Assembly: GCF_963677035.1 (NCBI RefSeq)
Contig: NZ_OY781472.1
Span: forward strand, 3,129,658 to 3,193,657
Direction of reading: 5' to 3'
Origin: an uncultured Hyphomonas sp.
GTDB lineage: Bacteria; Pseudomonadota; Alphaproteobacteria; Caulobacterales; Hyphomonadaceae
DNA length: 64,000 bases
Shown here: positions 33,595-43,723 of the stretch, in pieces
Layout: each line of letters opens with the position of its first letter
Position numbering within the stretch: the stretch's first letter is position 1
Notes under the pieces: generated by a model
The model's database searches: none
Seen by the model: the letters and a program-made list of their open reading frames with translations, nothing else
What the model was told of the DNA's origin: nothing
Translations under genes and position numbers: made by a program

Positions 33595-34277
33595 TCAGCC
33601 CGCAGCGCGTAGCCGGCAGACCGGACGGTGCGAATTGGATCGTCACCGTCGGTCTGCCGGAGCGCCTTGCGCAGGCGCCCCACATGCACGTCCACCGTGC
33701 GCAGCTCGACATAGACGTCAGAGCCCCAGACCGTGTCGAGCAATTGCTCACGCGAGAAAACCCGCCCCGGATGCTGCATGAAATAGTCGAGCAGGCGGAA
33801 TTCCGTCGGCCCGAGATGAATGTCATTGCCATTGCGGGTCACGCGGTGCTCCACCCGGTCAATCTCGATATCTCCAACAATCACCTTGTCGTCCCGGAGG
33901 CCCGGACGGATACGGCGCAGAACCGCCCGCACCCGCGCCATCAGCTCGGTTGTCGAAAATGGCTTGGTGACATAGTCATCCGCACCCGTATCAAGCCCGC
34001 GAATGCGGTCGCTTTCTTCGCCGCGTGCCGTCAGCATGATGATCGGAAGGTTCGGGTTGACCCCGCCACTGCGGACCCGGCGGCAAACTTCAATGCCGCT
34101 GACTTTCGGCAGCATCCAATCCAGCAGCAGCAGGTCCGGCGCCCGCTCCTCCATCATCAGCAAGGCTTCCTCGCCATCATTGGCGATTGCGACCTCATAA
34201 TCCTGGCGCTTCAGATTGTATTGAAGCAGCTCCGAGACGGCACTCTCGTCTTCTGCGATCAGCACATAAGGTTTCAT
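33591..34277 (-). CDS. phoB: Phosphate regulon response regulator PhoB
   Basis: A 228-residue OmpR-type regulator. The receiver has the acidic pocket (AEDE), the phospho-accepting aspartate in LLLLDWMLPKVSGIEV and the KPFS switch lysine. The winged helix (residues about 130-228) includes LGPTEFRLLDYFMQHPGRVF and VDVHVGRLRKAL, the PhoB DNA-recognition signature. It activates pst and other Pho genes when phosphate is scarce. It is last in pstC-pstA-pstB-phoU-phoB, 31 bases after phoU; its usual partner phoR is not in the window. Confidence 0.95.
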   Translation of the reverse strand: MKPYVLIAEDESAVSELLQYNLKRQDYEVAIANDGEEALLMMEERAPDLLLLDWMLPKVSGIEVCRRVRSGGVNPNLPIIMLTARGEESDRIRGLDTGADDYVTKPFSTTELMARVRAVLRRIRPGLRDDKVIVGDIEIDRVEHRVTRNGNDIHLGPTEFRLLDYFMQHPGRVFSREQLLDTVWGSDVYVELRTVDVHVGRLRKALRQTDGDDPIRTVRSAGYALRAD

Positions 34278-34308
34278 GTCATACTCCTGGCAAACACCGT
34301 TCGGGTGC

Positions 34309-34986
34309 TCAAAGTTTCGGGCGGTCCTGCTGCACCAGGTTTTCACCCGTGATCTGGAAGAAGACGAACTCAGCGATATTGGTACAGTGATCGCCGATCC
34401 GCTCAAGATTTTTGGCCATGAACAGCATATGCGCCCCATCGCTGATCGAACGCGGGTCTTCGATCATATAGGTCAGCATTTCGCGGAACAGGGCATTGTA
34501 GTGCTGGTCGATTTCATCGTCGGTTTCCCAGACAGATTTTGCTTCTGCTGCATTACCCGACGCATAGGCATTGAGCACGTGGTGCAATTGTCGCGACACC
34601 GGCCCGGCCATACGGGCGACCCCGCTGCGCATCGCGGGAAAGACAGCGGCATCGAGATTCAGGGCACGCTTGCCGATATTCTTGGACAGGTCGCCGATCC
34701 GCTCCAGTTCGCCCGACACTTTCAGGGCCGCAAAGACAGACCGCAAATCATGCGCCATGGGCTGGCGCCGGGCAATCAGGCTGACAATCTGGCGTTCGAC
34801 CTCCGCTTCCATCCGGTCCACCTGCGGATCGCGCTCGATCACTTCCGCAGCAAGGTCCAGGTCATTGTGAAGCACGGCCTTGCAGGAATCGCCGATCATC
34901 TCCTCGACAATGCCGCCCATGCGAAGAATGTCTGCAGACAGACGTTCTAATTCTTCCGTGAAGGCTGATACGATATGGTCTGCCAT
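34309..34986 (-). CDS. phoU: Phosphate signalling complex protein PhoU
   Basis: A 225-residue PhoU with two homologous three-helix bundles. The metal-binding motifs ExxxD are seen as GELERIGDLSKNIGKRAL and KNLERIGDHCTNIAEFVFF. PhoU couples the state of the Pst transporter to PhoR and keeps the regulon off when phosphate is plentiful. It starts 6 bases after the pstB stop. Confidence 0.95.
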   Translation of the reverse strand: MADHIVSAFTEELERLSADILRMGGIVEEMIGDSCKAVLHNDLDLAAEVIERDPQVDRMEAEVERQIVSLIARRQPMAHDLRSVFAALKVSGELERIGDLSKNIGKRALNLDAAVFPAMRSGVARMAGPVSRQLHHVLNAYASGNAAEAKSVWETDDEIDQHYNALFREMLTYMIEDPRSISDGAHMLFMAKNLERIGDHCTNIAEFVFFQITGENLVQQDRPKL

Positions 34987-34992
34987 GATGTT

Positions 34993-35814
34993 TTATCCGA
35001 AGCGTCCCGTGATATAGTCTTCCGTCCTGCGGTCACGCGGACTTGTGAAAATCTGGTCTGTGTCGCCCACTTCAACCAGTGCCCCCAGATGGAAGAAGGC
35101 TGTGCGCTGCGACACCCGCGCCGCCTGCTGCATGGAATGGGTCACGATGATGATGCAGTAACGCTTGCGCAGATCGTCGATTAGTTCCTCGATCCGCGCG
35201 GTCGCAATCGGATCCAGCGCAGAGCATGGCTCGTCCATCAGGATCACTTCCGGCCTCACGGCAATAGCACGCGCAATGCACAGGCGCTGCTGCTGACCGC
35301 CGGACAGGCTGGTGCCGGCAAGGTTGAGCCGGTCTTTCACTTCTTCCCAGAGGCCCGCGCGGCGAAGGCTCTTCTCCACGATCTCATCCATGTCTTCCCG
35401 GCCCTGAGCCAGGCCGTGGATGCGGGGCCCATAGGCGATATTCTCATAGATGGTTTTCGGAAACGGGTTCGGCTTCTGGAACACCATGCCGACCCGCGAC
35501 CGCAACAGGACAGGATCGATGGCCGGGGAATTGATGTCCTTCCCCTCCATCATGATCTCGCCTTCCACCCGGCAGCCCTCGATCGTGTCGTTCATGCGGT
35601 TCAGGCAGCGCAGGAAGGTGGACTTGCCACAGCCGGACGGGCCGATCAGCGCCGTCACCGACCGGTCTGCAATCTGGAGCGAGACATCATAGATCGCCTG
35701 CTTCTCGCCGTAGAAGACATTGATGTTGCGGCACGACATGCGCACCGAAGGCTCAGGCGCGTCCGGCAGGACACCCTTCTGCATCGCCGCATCTTCTCTG
35801 AAAGCCCCATCCAT
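34993..35814 (-). CDS. pstB: Phosphate ABC transporter ATP-binding protein PstB
   Basis: PstB is the ATPase of the high-affinity phosphate importer. At 273 residues it shows Walker [21 protein letters not shown], the PstB-specific [19 protein letters not shown] (Q-loop), signature [19 protein letters not shown], Walker [14 protein letters not shown] and the H-loop VTHSM. I place the start at ATG 35814, which overlaps the pstA TGA (TGATG) and has GGAG 6 bases upstream. ATG 35820 would put that sequence directly against the start codon. Confidence 0.96.
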   Translation of the reverse strand: MDGAFREDAAMQKGVLPDAPEPSVRMSCRNINVFYGEKQAIYDVSLQIADRSVTALIGPSGCGKSTFLRCLNRMNDTIEGCRVEGEIMMEGKDINSPAIDPVLLRSRVGMVFQKPNPFPKTIYENIAYGPRIHGLAQGREDMDEIVEKSLRRAGLWEEVKDRLNLAGTSLSGGQQQRLCIARAIAVRPEVILMDEPCSALDPIATARIEELIDDLRKRYCIIIVTHSMQQAARVSQRTAFFHLGALVEVGDTDQIFTSPRDRRTEDYITGRFG

Positions 35815-37376
35815 CACCATCTCCGCTCGAATTTCCGCCGCAGGATCACAACCACAACGTTCATCGCTATCAGGAAGGCGAGCAGGATCAAAATGACCGC
35901 GCCCGTCATCGGTTCCCATGCCCGTTCAGCCTGTGTGGCCCAGGAGTAGATCAACACCGGCAGCGCCGTCGCCTCATCTGTCGGTCCACGCGGGACTTCC
36001 GCCACAAATGCGACCATCCCGATCAGGAGCAACGGCGCCGTTTCTCCCAGCGCCCGCGCCATGCCGAGAATGGCCCCGGTCAGCATGCCCGGCGCGGCCA
36101 ATGGCAGGACATGATGGAATACCGTCTGCATGCGGGAGGCGCCGATGGCGAAGGCTGCGTCCCGGATCGATTGCGGCACCGCCTTCAAAGCGGCGCGCGA
36201 GGCGATGATCACGACAGGCAGGATCAGCAATGCCATCACCAGTCCGCCAACCACCGGCGCTGATCGCGGCAATCCGAATGCACCAAGGAAGACTGCCGCC
36301 CCAAGCAGGCCGAACACGATCGACGGCACAGCGGCCAGATTGTTGATATTCACTTCGATCAGGCCGGTGAGCCGGTTACGCGAGGCAAATTCTTCCAGAT
36401 AGATGGAGGCCAGGATCCCGACCGGAATGGCCAGCGACGCCGTGACCAGCAGGGTCAGCAGCGAGCCGACAATCGCAGCCAGCGTTCCGGCCAGTTCCGG
36501 CTGGGTGCTGTCGGTGTGGGTCAGCAAGCTCCAGTGCGGCACACGCGATACCCGCCCCTCGGCTTTCAGGGCCAGCAACCAGGCGATTTGCCGGTCGCTC
36601 ACCGTCCGCTCGGATTCCGGCGCCGGAATCAGCCGCGCCCGCACCGGATGGGTCCGGAAATCCTGCAAACTGCCGGTCAGGAGCCTGCCTGTTGCCGCGG
36701 ACCGGCTGAGCGCAGACAGTTTGATCGTCGACCGGTCTGCCGTCATTAGGATGGACCCTGTATCCGGCGTGCCTGTGGCCTGCATGCCTTCGAGGGACAC
36801 CGCCGCGATCAGGCGGTTGAACGCATCCTCGGATGTGACGGTAACGACGCCGTCCGCTGCCTGCGCCTCGACGCGGCCGATGGGAACCGTCAGGTGCCGG
36901 GCGTTGGCTCCCTTCAGGTAGAGATCCAGATCGTCCGACAGGGGCAGTTCAACCCGGTGCACCGTCCCGACTTCGCCTGGGGTTCGCGCCAGTTTCCGCG
37001 CGGCCGGCAGGACGGCGAGGCGGGTGATCAGCGCCGTCAATTCGTGCCTCAGCGTCCGGTTGTGATCGGCTTCTGGAAACTGGGCCAGCAGGTCCGCCCG
37101 TACGAGGCCATAGACCTTGTCGACCTGGGGCGGGTCACCGGGCTTCGCCCCGCCGAATGTTTTCTTGTCGAAGTCGAGATTGAACGACACGACATGATAG
37201 GTCGCCGCCGAGACGGCTTGCGTCGCGATGGAGGCCAACAGCAAGGTCAGCGCAGCAAGCGCAAAGCCGATCGCCATGCGGCCATACCATTTGAACCGGC
37301 GGTCAGCCGCCCGCCGGCGGCGAAGCCGTTTCAACGCCCGCTCGCTGGCGAATGGGGAGGCGGCCGGATCACTCAT
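35814..37376 (-). CDS. pstA: Phosphate ABC transporter permease PstA, extended form
   Basis: A 520-residue permease, against about 300 in E. coli. One membrane helix (residues 34-57) is followed by a large periplasmic region (about 60-285) belonging to the DUF3333 extension common in alphaproteobacterial PstA. The standard permease domain, with the conserved cytoplasmic loop [20 protein letters not shown] and [13 protein letters not shown], follows. It forms the membrane channel with PstC. It overlaps pstC by 8 bases and pstB by one. Confidence 0.93.
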   Translation of the reverse strand: MSDPAASPFASERALKRLRRRRAADRRFKWYGRMAIGFALAALTLLLASIATQAVSAATYHVVSFNLDFDKKTFGGAKPGDPPQVDKVYGLVRADLLAQFPEADHNRTLRHELTALITRLAVLPAARKLARTPGEVGTVHRVELPLSDDLDLYLKGANARHLTVPIGRVEAQAADGVVTVTSEDAFNRLIAAVSLEGMQATGTPDTGSILMTADRSTIKLSALSRSAATGRLLTGSLQDFRTHPVRARLIPAPESERTVSDRQIAWLLALKAEGRVSRVPHWSLLTHTDSTQPELAGTLAAIVGSLLTLLVTASLAIPVGILASIYLEEFASRNRLTGLIEVNINNLAAVPSIVFGLLGAAVFLGAFGLPRSAPVVGGLVMALLILPVVIIASRAALKAVPQSIRDAAFAIGASRMQTVFHHVLPLAAPGMLTGAILGMARALGETAPLLLIGMVAFVAEVPRGPTDEATALPVLIYSWATQAERAWEPMTGAVILILLAFLIAMNVVVVILRRKFERRW

Positions 37377-38799
37377 ACTTTTCCCTGAACCGCTTCACGA
37401 CATTGATGGCGACGAGATTGAACAGAAGCGTGACGATGAAGAGGACGAGGCCAAGCGCAAAGGCGGAGAGCGTCTTCGCGCTGTCGAACTCGGATTCCCC
37501 GGTCAGCAAAGAAACGATCTGGACTGTAATCGTCGTCAGGTCCGACGTCGGGTCGGGAGATATCTGCGCGCGCTGGCCCGCCGCCATGACGACGATCATC
37601 GTCTCCCCGATCGCGCGGGACACGGCCAGCAGCAAGGCCGCGATGATGCCGGGCAACGCCGCTGGCACCACGACCTGCCGCACCGCTTCCGCCTTGGTGG
37701 CGCCCATCGCATAGGCCCCGTCTCTTAAAGACTGCGGCACCGCCCGGATCACATCGTCCGACAGCGAGGACACAAACGGGATCACCATGATCCCCATGAC
37801 GATCCCGGCGGCCAGCGCGCTGGTCGGCTGGGCCGCCAGCACAGCGCCGTCCGCAATGCCCCAGGCGATCAGCAACTGGTTGATCCACAGCGCAACGGAC
37901 CGCACCGCCGGCGCGATCACCAGAAGCGCGAAGAAGCCGTAAACAACCGTCGGGATCCCCGCCAGCACCTCAAGTACCGGCTTGATGATCGACCGCACCT
38001 GCCGGCTGGCATATTCCGACAGGTAAATCGCCGCAAACAGGCCGACCGGCGCCGCCACGACCATCGCAAAGAAGGAAATCATGAACGTGCCGAAGAACAG
38101 AGGCAGCGCCCCGAACTCGGCGCTGGTCTGAGCGTTCCAGCGGGTTCCCGTCAGGAAATCCCAGACAGGCACTTCCGAAAAGAAGCGCAGGCTTTCGAAG
38201 ACCAGCGAGGCTACGATGCCCACCGTGGTCGCGATGGCAAGCGCGGCACACAGGAACAGGAACGCCTCAATACCACTTTCGACATGCTGGCGCGCCCGGA
38301 ATGCAGGCGACAGGCACCGCCGCGCGAAGAACATGCCCGCCAGCGACAGGCCCAGGGCGATTGCCAGCGTGACAAGGTTCACCGTCCCGCGGATCTCGCC
38401 ATATCGCTCGGTGACTGTGTCGAACACCCGCTCACCGCTCAGGAAGTCCGGCATACGCGCCGCGCGCGCGACTGTGTCGAGATAGGTTGTCAGCTCCCCG
38501 GGTGTGAGGATGGAGAAGCCGTCCGGCAACTCACTGCGCAGAATCGCCCGCGACGTCCCCTCGCCGAAGAAGACATAGCCGAGCGCAACCACCACCACCG
38601 GCACGAGGCTCCACATCAGAACGAAATATCCGTGGGCATTCGGGCGGGAGTTCGGGTGGATGTCACCGGAGAAAGAAAACGTCTCCGCGCGCAGGCGTCC
38701 CGCAATGAATCCAAAGGATGCGAGCGCCACCGCCGCCGAAAGGAGCAGGAAATCCATTGGAAGGTGGCCTAGTTGCGAGAGCATCCAGTCCTCATTCAA
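37369..38799 (-). CDS. pstC: Phosphate ABC transporter permease PstC, extended form
   Basis: A 476-residue permease with an N-terminal extension of about 150 residues carrying additional membrane helices (residues 15-35, 55-78 and 138-160) before the standard PstC domain. Landmarks are EVLAGIPTVVYGFFALLVIAP, the EAA-type loop PQSLRDGAYAMGATKAEAVR and SRAIGETMIVVMAAG. It opens the operon. No pstS (phosphate-binding protein) precedes it; upstream lie a candidate Pho box and the divergent hslV. Confidence 0.93.
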   Translation of the reverse strand: MNEDWMLSQLGHLPMDFLLLSAAVALASFGFIAGRLRAETFSFSGDIHPNSRPNAHGYFVLMWSLVPVVVVALGYVFFGEGTSRAILRSELPDGFSILTPGELTTYLDTVARAARMPDFLSGERVFDTVTERYGEIRGTVNLVTLAIALGLSLAGMFFARRCLSPAFRARQHVESGIEAFLFLCAALAIATTVGIVASLVFESLRFFSEVPVWDFLTGTRWNAQTSAEFGALPLFFGTFMISFFAMVVAAPVGLFAAIYLSEYASRQVRSIIKPVLEVLAGIPTVVYGFFALLVIAPAVRSVALWINQLLIAWGIADGAVLAAQPTSALAAGIVMGIMVIPFVSSLSDDVIRAVPQSLRDGAYAMGATKAEAVRQVVVPAALPGIIAALLLAVSRAIGETMIVVMAAGQRAQISPDPTSDLTTITVQIVSLLTGESEFDSAKTLSAFALGLVLFIVTLLFNLVAINVVKRFREKYE

Positions 38800-38830
38800 C
38801 TGTCAGCTGTGCTCCCCTTACTGGAGTGCC

Positions 38831-38848
38831 GCGACACTTATGTGACAA
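38831..38848 (-). promoter_or_regulatory. Candidate Pho box upstream of pstC
   Basis: Read on the minus strand this is TTGTCACATAAGTGTCGC. Two TGTC-containing half-repeats lie 11 bases apart, the Pho-box layout (consensus CTGTCAT-N4-CTGTCAT). It ends 32 bases before the pstC start, where PhoB would be expected to act. The second repeat is weaker than consensus. Confidence 0.5.
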
Positions 38849-38914
38849 AACGTGCCGACATTGCGGCCCAGCAGACTCCTTGCACCAGACGGCCTGAGCG
38901 TCCACATCTGCCGC

Positions 38915-39475
38915 ATGACTGGCACATCTGATCCCGCTTCGCCTGGCTGGCATGGCACGACCATTCTGGCCGTTCGCAAGAACAACAAACTCGTCATGCT
39001 GTCCGACGGTCAGGTGTCCATGGGACAGACCGTCATGAAAGGCAACGCCCGCAAGGTGCGCCGCCTGGGAGACGGCAAGATCCTGGCCGGATTCGCCGGG
39101 GCCACGGCAGACGCCTTCACCCTGTTCGAACGGCTGGAAACCAAGCTGGAGCGGCACAATGGCCAGCTCTCCCGCGCCGCCGTGGAACTCGCCAAGGACT
39201 GGCGCACAGAGAAATACCTCCAGAAACTTGAAGCCCTGCTGATCGTCGCAGACAAGGAGGTCACCCTCGTGCTGACCGGGTCGGGCGACGTGCTGGAACC
39301 TGAATACGATGTCGTCGCCGTCGGCTCCGGTGGCAATTATGCCCTCTCCGCCGCGCGCGCGCTGATCGATTATGAGGATGACGCCGAAACGATTGGCCGC
39401 AAGGCCATGCAGATTACTGCCGACATCTGCGTCTACACCAATGCCAATTTCACGGTCGAAACGCTCGACATCTGA
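38915..39475 (+). CDS. hslV: ATP-dependent protease subunit HslV
   Basis: HslV is the proteasome-like peptidase of the HslUV (ClpQY) machine. The 186-residue precursor has a 14-residue leader ending WHG, after which the catalytic N-terminal threonine ([20 protein letters not shown]) should be exposed by self-cleavage. The core continues with [15 protein letters not shown] and [23 protein letters not shown] leader is usual in Caulobacter-like bacteria. It is divergent from pstC and 17 bases upstream of hslU. Confidence 0.95.
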   Translation: MTGTSDPASPGWHGTTILAVRKNNKLVMLSDGQVSMGQTVMKGNARKVRRLGDGKILAGFAGATADAFTLFERLETKLERHNGQLSRAAVELAKDWRTEKYLQKLEALLIVADKEVTLVLTGSGDVLEPEYDVVAVGSGGNYALSAARALIDYEDDAETIGRKAMQITADICVYTNANFTVETLDI

Positions 39476-39492
39476 CCCGACCCGGACACCCC

Positions 39493-40797
39493 ATGACAGA
39501 ACTTACCCCCCGCGAAATCGTCGCTGAACTCGATCGTCACATTGTTGGCCAGACCGGCGCCAAGCGCGCTGTCGCCATTGCCCTGCGCAACCGCTGGCGC
39601 CGCAAGCAGACCCCGGAAAACCTGCAAGGTGAGATCACTCCCAAGAACATCCTGATGATCGGGCCGACCGGCGTCGGCAAGACGGAAGTCTCCCGCCGCC
39701 TCGCCCGTCTGGCAAATGCCCCCTTCCTGAAGGTCGAGGCCACCAAATTCACAGAGGTCGGCTATGTCGGCCGCGATGTGGAACAGATCATCCGCGATCT
39801 GGTCGAAAGCGCCGTCGGCATGATCCGGGAACAGAAACGCCTCAGCGTTCAGCAAGCGGCTACGGATGCCGCCGAGGAACGCCTGCTGGACGCGCTCGTC
39901 GGCGAAGATGCGCAATCCTCCACCCGCGAAGTCTTCCGCCGCAAGCTGCGGGAAGGCGAGCTGGACGAAAAGGAGGTCGACATCGACATGCCGGAATCCG
40001 GCGGTCCGATGCAGATGTTCGACCTGCCAGGACAAGGCGGGTCCATGAGCATGATCAATTTGTCCGAAATGTTCGGCAAGGCCATGGGCGGGCGTACCAA
40101 GCGCGTCCGCACGACGGTGAAAGAGGCCTACAAGCCCCTGCTGGACGAAGAAGCGGACAAGATGCTGGATGAGGAAAGCCTCACCCGCGAAGCCATTAAT
40201 GCCGTTGAGCAGGATGGCATCGTCTTCCTCGATGAGATCGACAAGATCGCCGCCAAGTCAGAGCGCGGCGGCGCAGATGTCAGCCGCGAAGGGGTCCAGC
40301 GAGACCTGCTGCCCCTCATTGAAGGCACGACCGTTTCCACAAAGCGCGGCGCCGTGAAGACAGACCACATCCTCTTTATCGCGTCGGGCGCCTTCCATGT
40401 CTCCAAGCCGTCAGACCTGTTGCCGGAACTGCAGGGCCGCCTGCCCATCCGCGTGGAACTTGATGCCCTGACCCGTGATGACTTGCGCCGCATTCTGGTC
40501 GAACCCGAAGCAAGCCTCATCCGTCAGTATGAAGCCCTGATGACCGCAGAAGGCGTGACGCTCGCCTTCGAGGACGCCGCGATCGACACGCTGGCCGATC
40601 TCGCCGAAGCCGTGAACAACAGCGTCGAGAATATCGGCGCGCGCCGCCTGCAGACCGTTCTGGAACGCCTGCTGGACGAAATCAGCTTCGAAGCGCCGGA
40701 AAAGAAGGGTGAAACCATCACCATCACGGCAGATTATGTGAACGAGCGCGTCAGCAGCCTCGCCGCCGATGCCGACCTCTCCAAATTCATCCTGTAA
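39493..40797 (+). CDS. hslU: ATP-dependent protease ATPase subunit HslU
   Basis: HslU is the AAA+ unfoldase partner of HslV. At 434 residues it shows [20 protein letters not shown], Walker [20 protein letters not shown], the pore motif [10 protein letters not shown], Walker [13 protein letters not shown], sensor region GRLPIRVEL and the C-terminal LSKFIL peptide that docks into HslV. The acidic I-domain (residues 110-230) is of normal size. Confidence 0.97.
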   Translation: MTELTPREIVAELDRHIVGQTGAKRAVAIALRNRWRRKQTPENLQGEITPKNILMIGPTGVGKTEVSRRLARLANAPFLKVEATKFTEVGYVGRDVEQIIRDLVESAVGMIREQKRLSVQQAATDAAEERLLDALVGEDAQSSTREVFRRKLREGELDEKEVDIDMPESGGPMQMFDLPGQGGSMSMINLSEMFGKAMGGRTKRVRTTVKEAYKPLLDEEADKMLDEESLTREAINAVEQDGIVFLDEIDKIAAKSERGGADVSREGVQRDLLPLIEGTTVSTKRGAVKTDHILFIASGAFHVSKPSDLLPELQGRLPIRVELDALTRDDLRRILVEPEASLIRQYEALMTAEGVTLAFEDAAIDTLADLAEAVNNSVENIGARRLQTVLERLLDEISFEAPEKKGETITITADYVNERVSSLAADADLSKFIL

Positions 40798-40805
40798 CGG
40801 ACGAG

Positions 40806-41612
40806 TCAGACCTTGACGTTGGACAATAGTTCCACCGTCTGGCCATAGCCTTCGACATCCGGAATGAACAGGCACGGGTTGCCGTTGTCATCCTTGCCGG
40901 GTTTGGGCTGGACGGTTGGCACATCCATGGCCCCGAAACGCGCCAGGGCGTCAGAGACGGATGTCGCCATCGTCATCCGCTTTAGGTTCATCCGTGTCGG
41001 GAAGATAATTGTCGCCCGGCCATCGGCCTCCTGCACCAGCGCTTCCTCAGCTGACAGCCAGACGGCGTCCGTCGTCTCGCGGCCATCATGGGCGGCCACC
41101 TGATTTTCGGGCGCAGGCGCGATGTAGAAATGCGTATCGAAGCGCTTCGGCATCATGACCGGCGTGATCCAGTGGCCAAAATGGACGAGACTATCCAGTG
41201 CCAGCACAAGCTCATGCTCACGGATCAGTTCCAGGAAGCTCATTTCCGCCCGGTCCACGGCATGGCGGTGCGGTGCCAGTTTCTCGGCGATATCGGCGCC
41301 CACCAGCGGTGCCCCCGTGCCGCGCGCAGAGGCATGGCGCGCCAGCAACAGGCCGCTTTCCTCATACGCCTCCCGTACAGCAGCGATCCGGGCATCCTGC
41401 TGCACCGGGCCATAGTCGCCGTCGGTCCAGGCGTCCCATTCCGTCCGTAAATCGTCTTCGCTGGACTTGCCGCCCGGAAACACCAGCGCACCGGCTGCGA
41501 AGTCGATCTCGTAATGGCGTTTGACCATCAGGACTTCCGGCGGGCCGGAGGGGGCGTCCCGCAACATGAGAATGGTCGCAGAAAGCCTCGGTTCAGCAGG
41601 TGTCTTGTCCAT
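40806..41612 (-). CDS. Nudix hydrolase, NUDT19-like
   Basis: A 268-residue Nudix protein. The Nudix box is split: FPGGK appears first, followed by about 30 residues rich in D and W, then AAVREAYEESGLLLA with the REAxEExG catalytic helix. This insertion is typical of NUDT7/NUDT19-like enzymes, several of which hydrolyse CoA and acyl-CoA. The rest (FGHWITPVMMPKRFDTHFYI) also fits that group. Substrate is inferred only. Its stop lies 8 bases from that of convergent hslU. Confidence 0.85.
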   Translation of the reverse strand: MDKTPAEPRLSATILMLRDAPSGPPEVLMVKRHYEIDFAAGALVFPGGKSSEDDLRTEWDAWTDGDYGPVQQDARIAAVREAYEESGLLLARHASARGTGAPLVGADIAEKLAPHRHAVDRAEMSFLELIREHELVLALDSLVHFGHWITPVMMPKRFDTHFYIAPAPENQVAAHDGRETTDAVWLSAEEALVQEADGRATIIFPTRMNLKRMTMATSVSDALARFGAMDVPTVQPKPGKDDNGNPCLFIPDVEGYGQTVELLSNVKV

Positions 41613-41726
41613 AGTGGTTCCCCTTATCGGGCAAATTTCATCGAAAACTGCCTCTGTTCTTACGCGTGATCTTCAACCTCACCCCCTAGGGAAGGCAAGA
41701 CCAACACAGCATACGAGCGGGACACA

Positions 41727-42401
41727 ATGAAACAGACCTGGGCCAACACTTCCGTCCAAACCCTTCCACCACCGGCCGTCCGGTTCGAGCCGGTCCTGGA
41801 CCTTGCGACGGGCGACGCCCTCGGCATGGCGGCGGAATTGCCCTTCTGTTTTGAAGACGGCCCATCCTTTGGTCCGGCCGCTGCCCGCCGCAGCGAATCG
41901 AATTCTGCCAAATGGGTCGCAGACCGGATCGGCGAGATTTCCAGCGTGGCGCACGAATTCCGCCACGACCACCGCCCCATCATCGTCCCGTCCCCCGTTG
42001 CCGCCCTGGCCAACCCGGACACGGCCCTCGCCTGCGATGCCCGCGTGCGCCGCAGCGTGTTCTGCCAGCAGGAATTCTGCATCGAGTTCACCGACACCGC
42101 CTTTGCCGGTGACCCAGCCGACTGCACCAGCCGCGTGGCACATTTCCGCCGTCACGGCTTCCGTGTGTCGGTCGACATGCGCAAATCCTGGCAGACCCCG
42201 CTGGCCGAAGGCATGCGCTTGCTCATCGACACGTTGCGCATCGATGCCCGCAACCTTGATTGCGACCTGCTCATGGAAACATGTGAGACAGCATCCAGCG
42301 CCGGTATTCTGGTGATCGCGGAAAACGCCAACTGGCGTGATGCCGACGAGCTTGGCCGCCTCGGCATCTCAGCCGGAACACGCCTGCGTACAGACGCTTA
42401 A
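41727..42401 (+). CDS. Small degenerate EAL-like domain protein
   Basis: A 224-residue protein that I read as a shortened, catalytically dead EAL domain. FEPVLDLATGDALGMAAEL resembles the opening of EAL domains (YQPIVDLxTGxxxGxEAL), EFCIEFTDTAFA the LxxEITE strand, and LLIDTLRIDARNL the LPxDxLKID strand. The metal-binding residues are lost: EAL reads AEL, and the DDFGTG loop reads VDMRKSW. It would not hydrolyse cyclic-di-GMP, but might bind it or a protein partner. It is convergent with the DUF2336 gene, overlapping by 4 bases. The assignment is by eye and moderate. Confidence 0.6.
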   Translation: MKQTWANTSVQTLPPPAVRFEPVLDLATGDALGMAAELPFCFEDGPSFGPAAARRSESNSAKWVADRIGEISSVAHEFRHDHRPIIVPSPVAALANPDTALACDARVRRSVFCQQEFCIEFTDTAFAGDPADCTSRVAHFRRHGFRVSVDMRKSWQTPLAEGMRLLIDTLRIDARNLDCDLLMETCETASSAGILVIAENANWRDADELGRLGISAGTRLRTDA

Positions 42402-43561
42402 GCGGCGTCGGTTTCCGACTCGCTGGCTTCCTCAGCGGCGGCCATTTCCGAATAGTAATCCAGCTTTTCGAGCAGGTATTCCAGGTCGTCCTTCGGGATC
42501 GCCTGGAACTGCGTCAGCACGCGTTCGATCATGCGCGCGCGGAAACGTGCCCGGTCATTGGGGCCGCCATCATAAGCGGTCTCATGGAACACGTTTACCG
42601 CCGCCTTGAACGCCGGCAGCATCTTGCGCGGCATGCCTGACCGGTCGAACACGGCCTGCAGGCCCAGCGGCCCGGCATCGTGGATCATGAGCCAGACACG
42701 CTGGTGCGCGACACCGGACAATTCCGCCAGCGCGTGCTCCACAAACGGCATCTGACCGCAACAAAGCGCCCGCATGATCAGCGAATGGCTGAGACGCCCA
42801 TTGAGGTTCAGCTGGGACACGAACCGCACAAGGTCGTTTGACCGGCCTGCCTGTTCGACCAGATCGATGGTCGCCCGCTCGCGCGCGCCACCAGCCAGAT
42901 CGATGGCCATCTGCGCCGGCAGTTCGTGACGGTTCACCAGCATGTCGAACAGCTGGCCGGATACCAGCGACACCATCTTCTCGGCGATGTGGGTCGGAAT
43001 ATATTCGCGCCGGATCAGGCCCTTCTGGACAATCTCGTCCGTGCCGAAGCGGCGCAGCGTGTCGTCATAGGCGCGGTCCGTGAATTCGGCATGGGTGTTG
43101 GATGAGAGCGCCTGGACGGCTTCGAGCTGCCCGTGCTCCGAAATCACTTCCGTCAGCGTCACCGAGATCGTGTCCCGCGCCGCAATCGCGGCCTGCTTTG
43201 CCGCGGTGACAGACAAGACCAGCTCGATCAGGTCTTCCTCTGTGAAGACGGGCGAATCCTGCAGCACCGGAATGGCAACGGCTTCAATGTCCTGCGCCAG
43301 TTTCAGCGCGATCTCGCGCGGCAGGATGGGCGAATTGCGCAACGTGACAGACAAGGTGCGCCGCACCAGATCTGCCGCATCGTCCGCAAGGATCCCCATG
43401 ATCTCCTGGGCATATTTGCGCTCGTCTTCGCTCAGCACATCCAGCGCGATGCGCCGGCACAGCCGATGCGCCACCGAAGCGCGCTGCTCCGGCGTGTCGC
43501 CTTTCATCAGGCGATGAATGTCCTGCTCCGTCAGTTGCGGCCGGATAGCTTGTACGCTCAT
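42398..43561 (-). CDS. DUF2336 domain protein
   Basis: A 387-residue, almost wholly helical protein matching DUF2336, a family largely confined to alphaproteobacteria. Segments RASVAHRLCRRIALDVLSEDE and VRRTLSVTLRNSPILPREIA suggest HEAT-like helical repeats; no enzyme motif or membrane segment is visible. Function is unknown; some relatives sit near flagellar or cell-cycle genes. A near-match to a CtrA box (TTAA-N7-TTTA) lies upstream at 43612-43626. The C-terminus is acidic (AEEASESETDAA). Confidence 0.8.
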   Translation of the reverse strand: MSVQAIRPQLTEQDIHRLMKGDTPEQRASVAHRLCRRIALDVLSEDERKYAQEIMGILADDAADLVRRTLSVTLRNSPILPREIALKLAQDIEAVAIPVLQDSPVFTEEDLIELVLSVTAAKQAAIAARDTISVTLTEVISEHGQLEAVQALSSNTHAEFTDRAYDDTLRRFGTDEIVQKGLIRREYIPTHIAEKMVSLVSGQLFDMLVNRHELPAQMAIDLAGGARERATIDLVEQAGRSNDLVRFVSQLNLNGRLSHSLIMRALCCGQMPFVEHALAELSGVAHQRVWLMIHDAGPLGLQAVFDRSGMPRKMLPAFKAAVNVFHETAYDGGPNDRARFRARMIERVLTQFQAIPKDDLEYLLEKLDYYSEMAAAEEASESETDAA

Positions 43562-43611
43562 AGGAACCGAAACCCCTCATTAACGATTCGAGGCACCTTC
43601 GCCTGCCCCGG

Positions 43612-43626
43612 TTAATAGGCGGTTTA
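43612..43626 (-). promoter_or_regulatory. Near-match CtrA box upstream of the DUF2336 gene
   Basis: TTAA-N7-TTTA differs by one base from the CtrA consensus TTAA-N7-TTAA and ends about 51 bases before the start codon. Single-mismatch sites are common by chance in AT-rich gaps, so this is weak support. Confidence 0.25.
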
Positions 43627-43667
43627 CCAAACCGCTCCCACCGCTCCGCAACAGTTCTCCAGACAGC

Positions 43668-43694
43668 AAAACGCCGGGCTGTGGGGCCCGGCGT
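43668..43694 (-). terminator. Intrinsic terminator of tig
   Basis: On the minus strand, nine-base arms ACGCCGGGC/GCCCGGCGT enclose a six-base loop and are followed by TTTT. It lies 30 bases beyond the tig stop codon. Confidence 0.8.
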
Positions 43695-43723
43695 CGTGAA
43701 ATTTCTGTGAGGTGAGACGAGGT

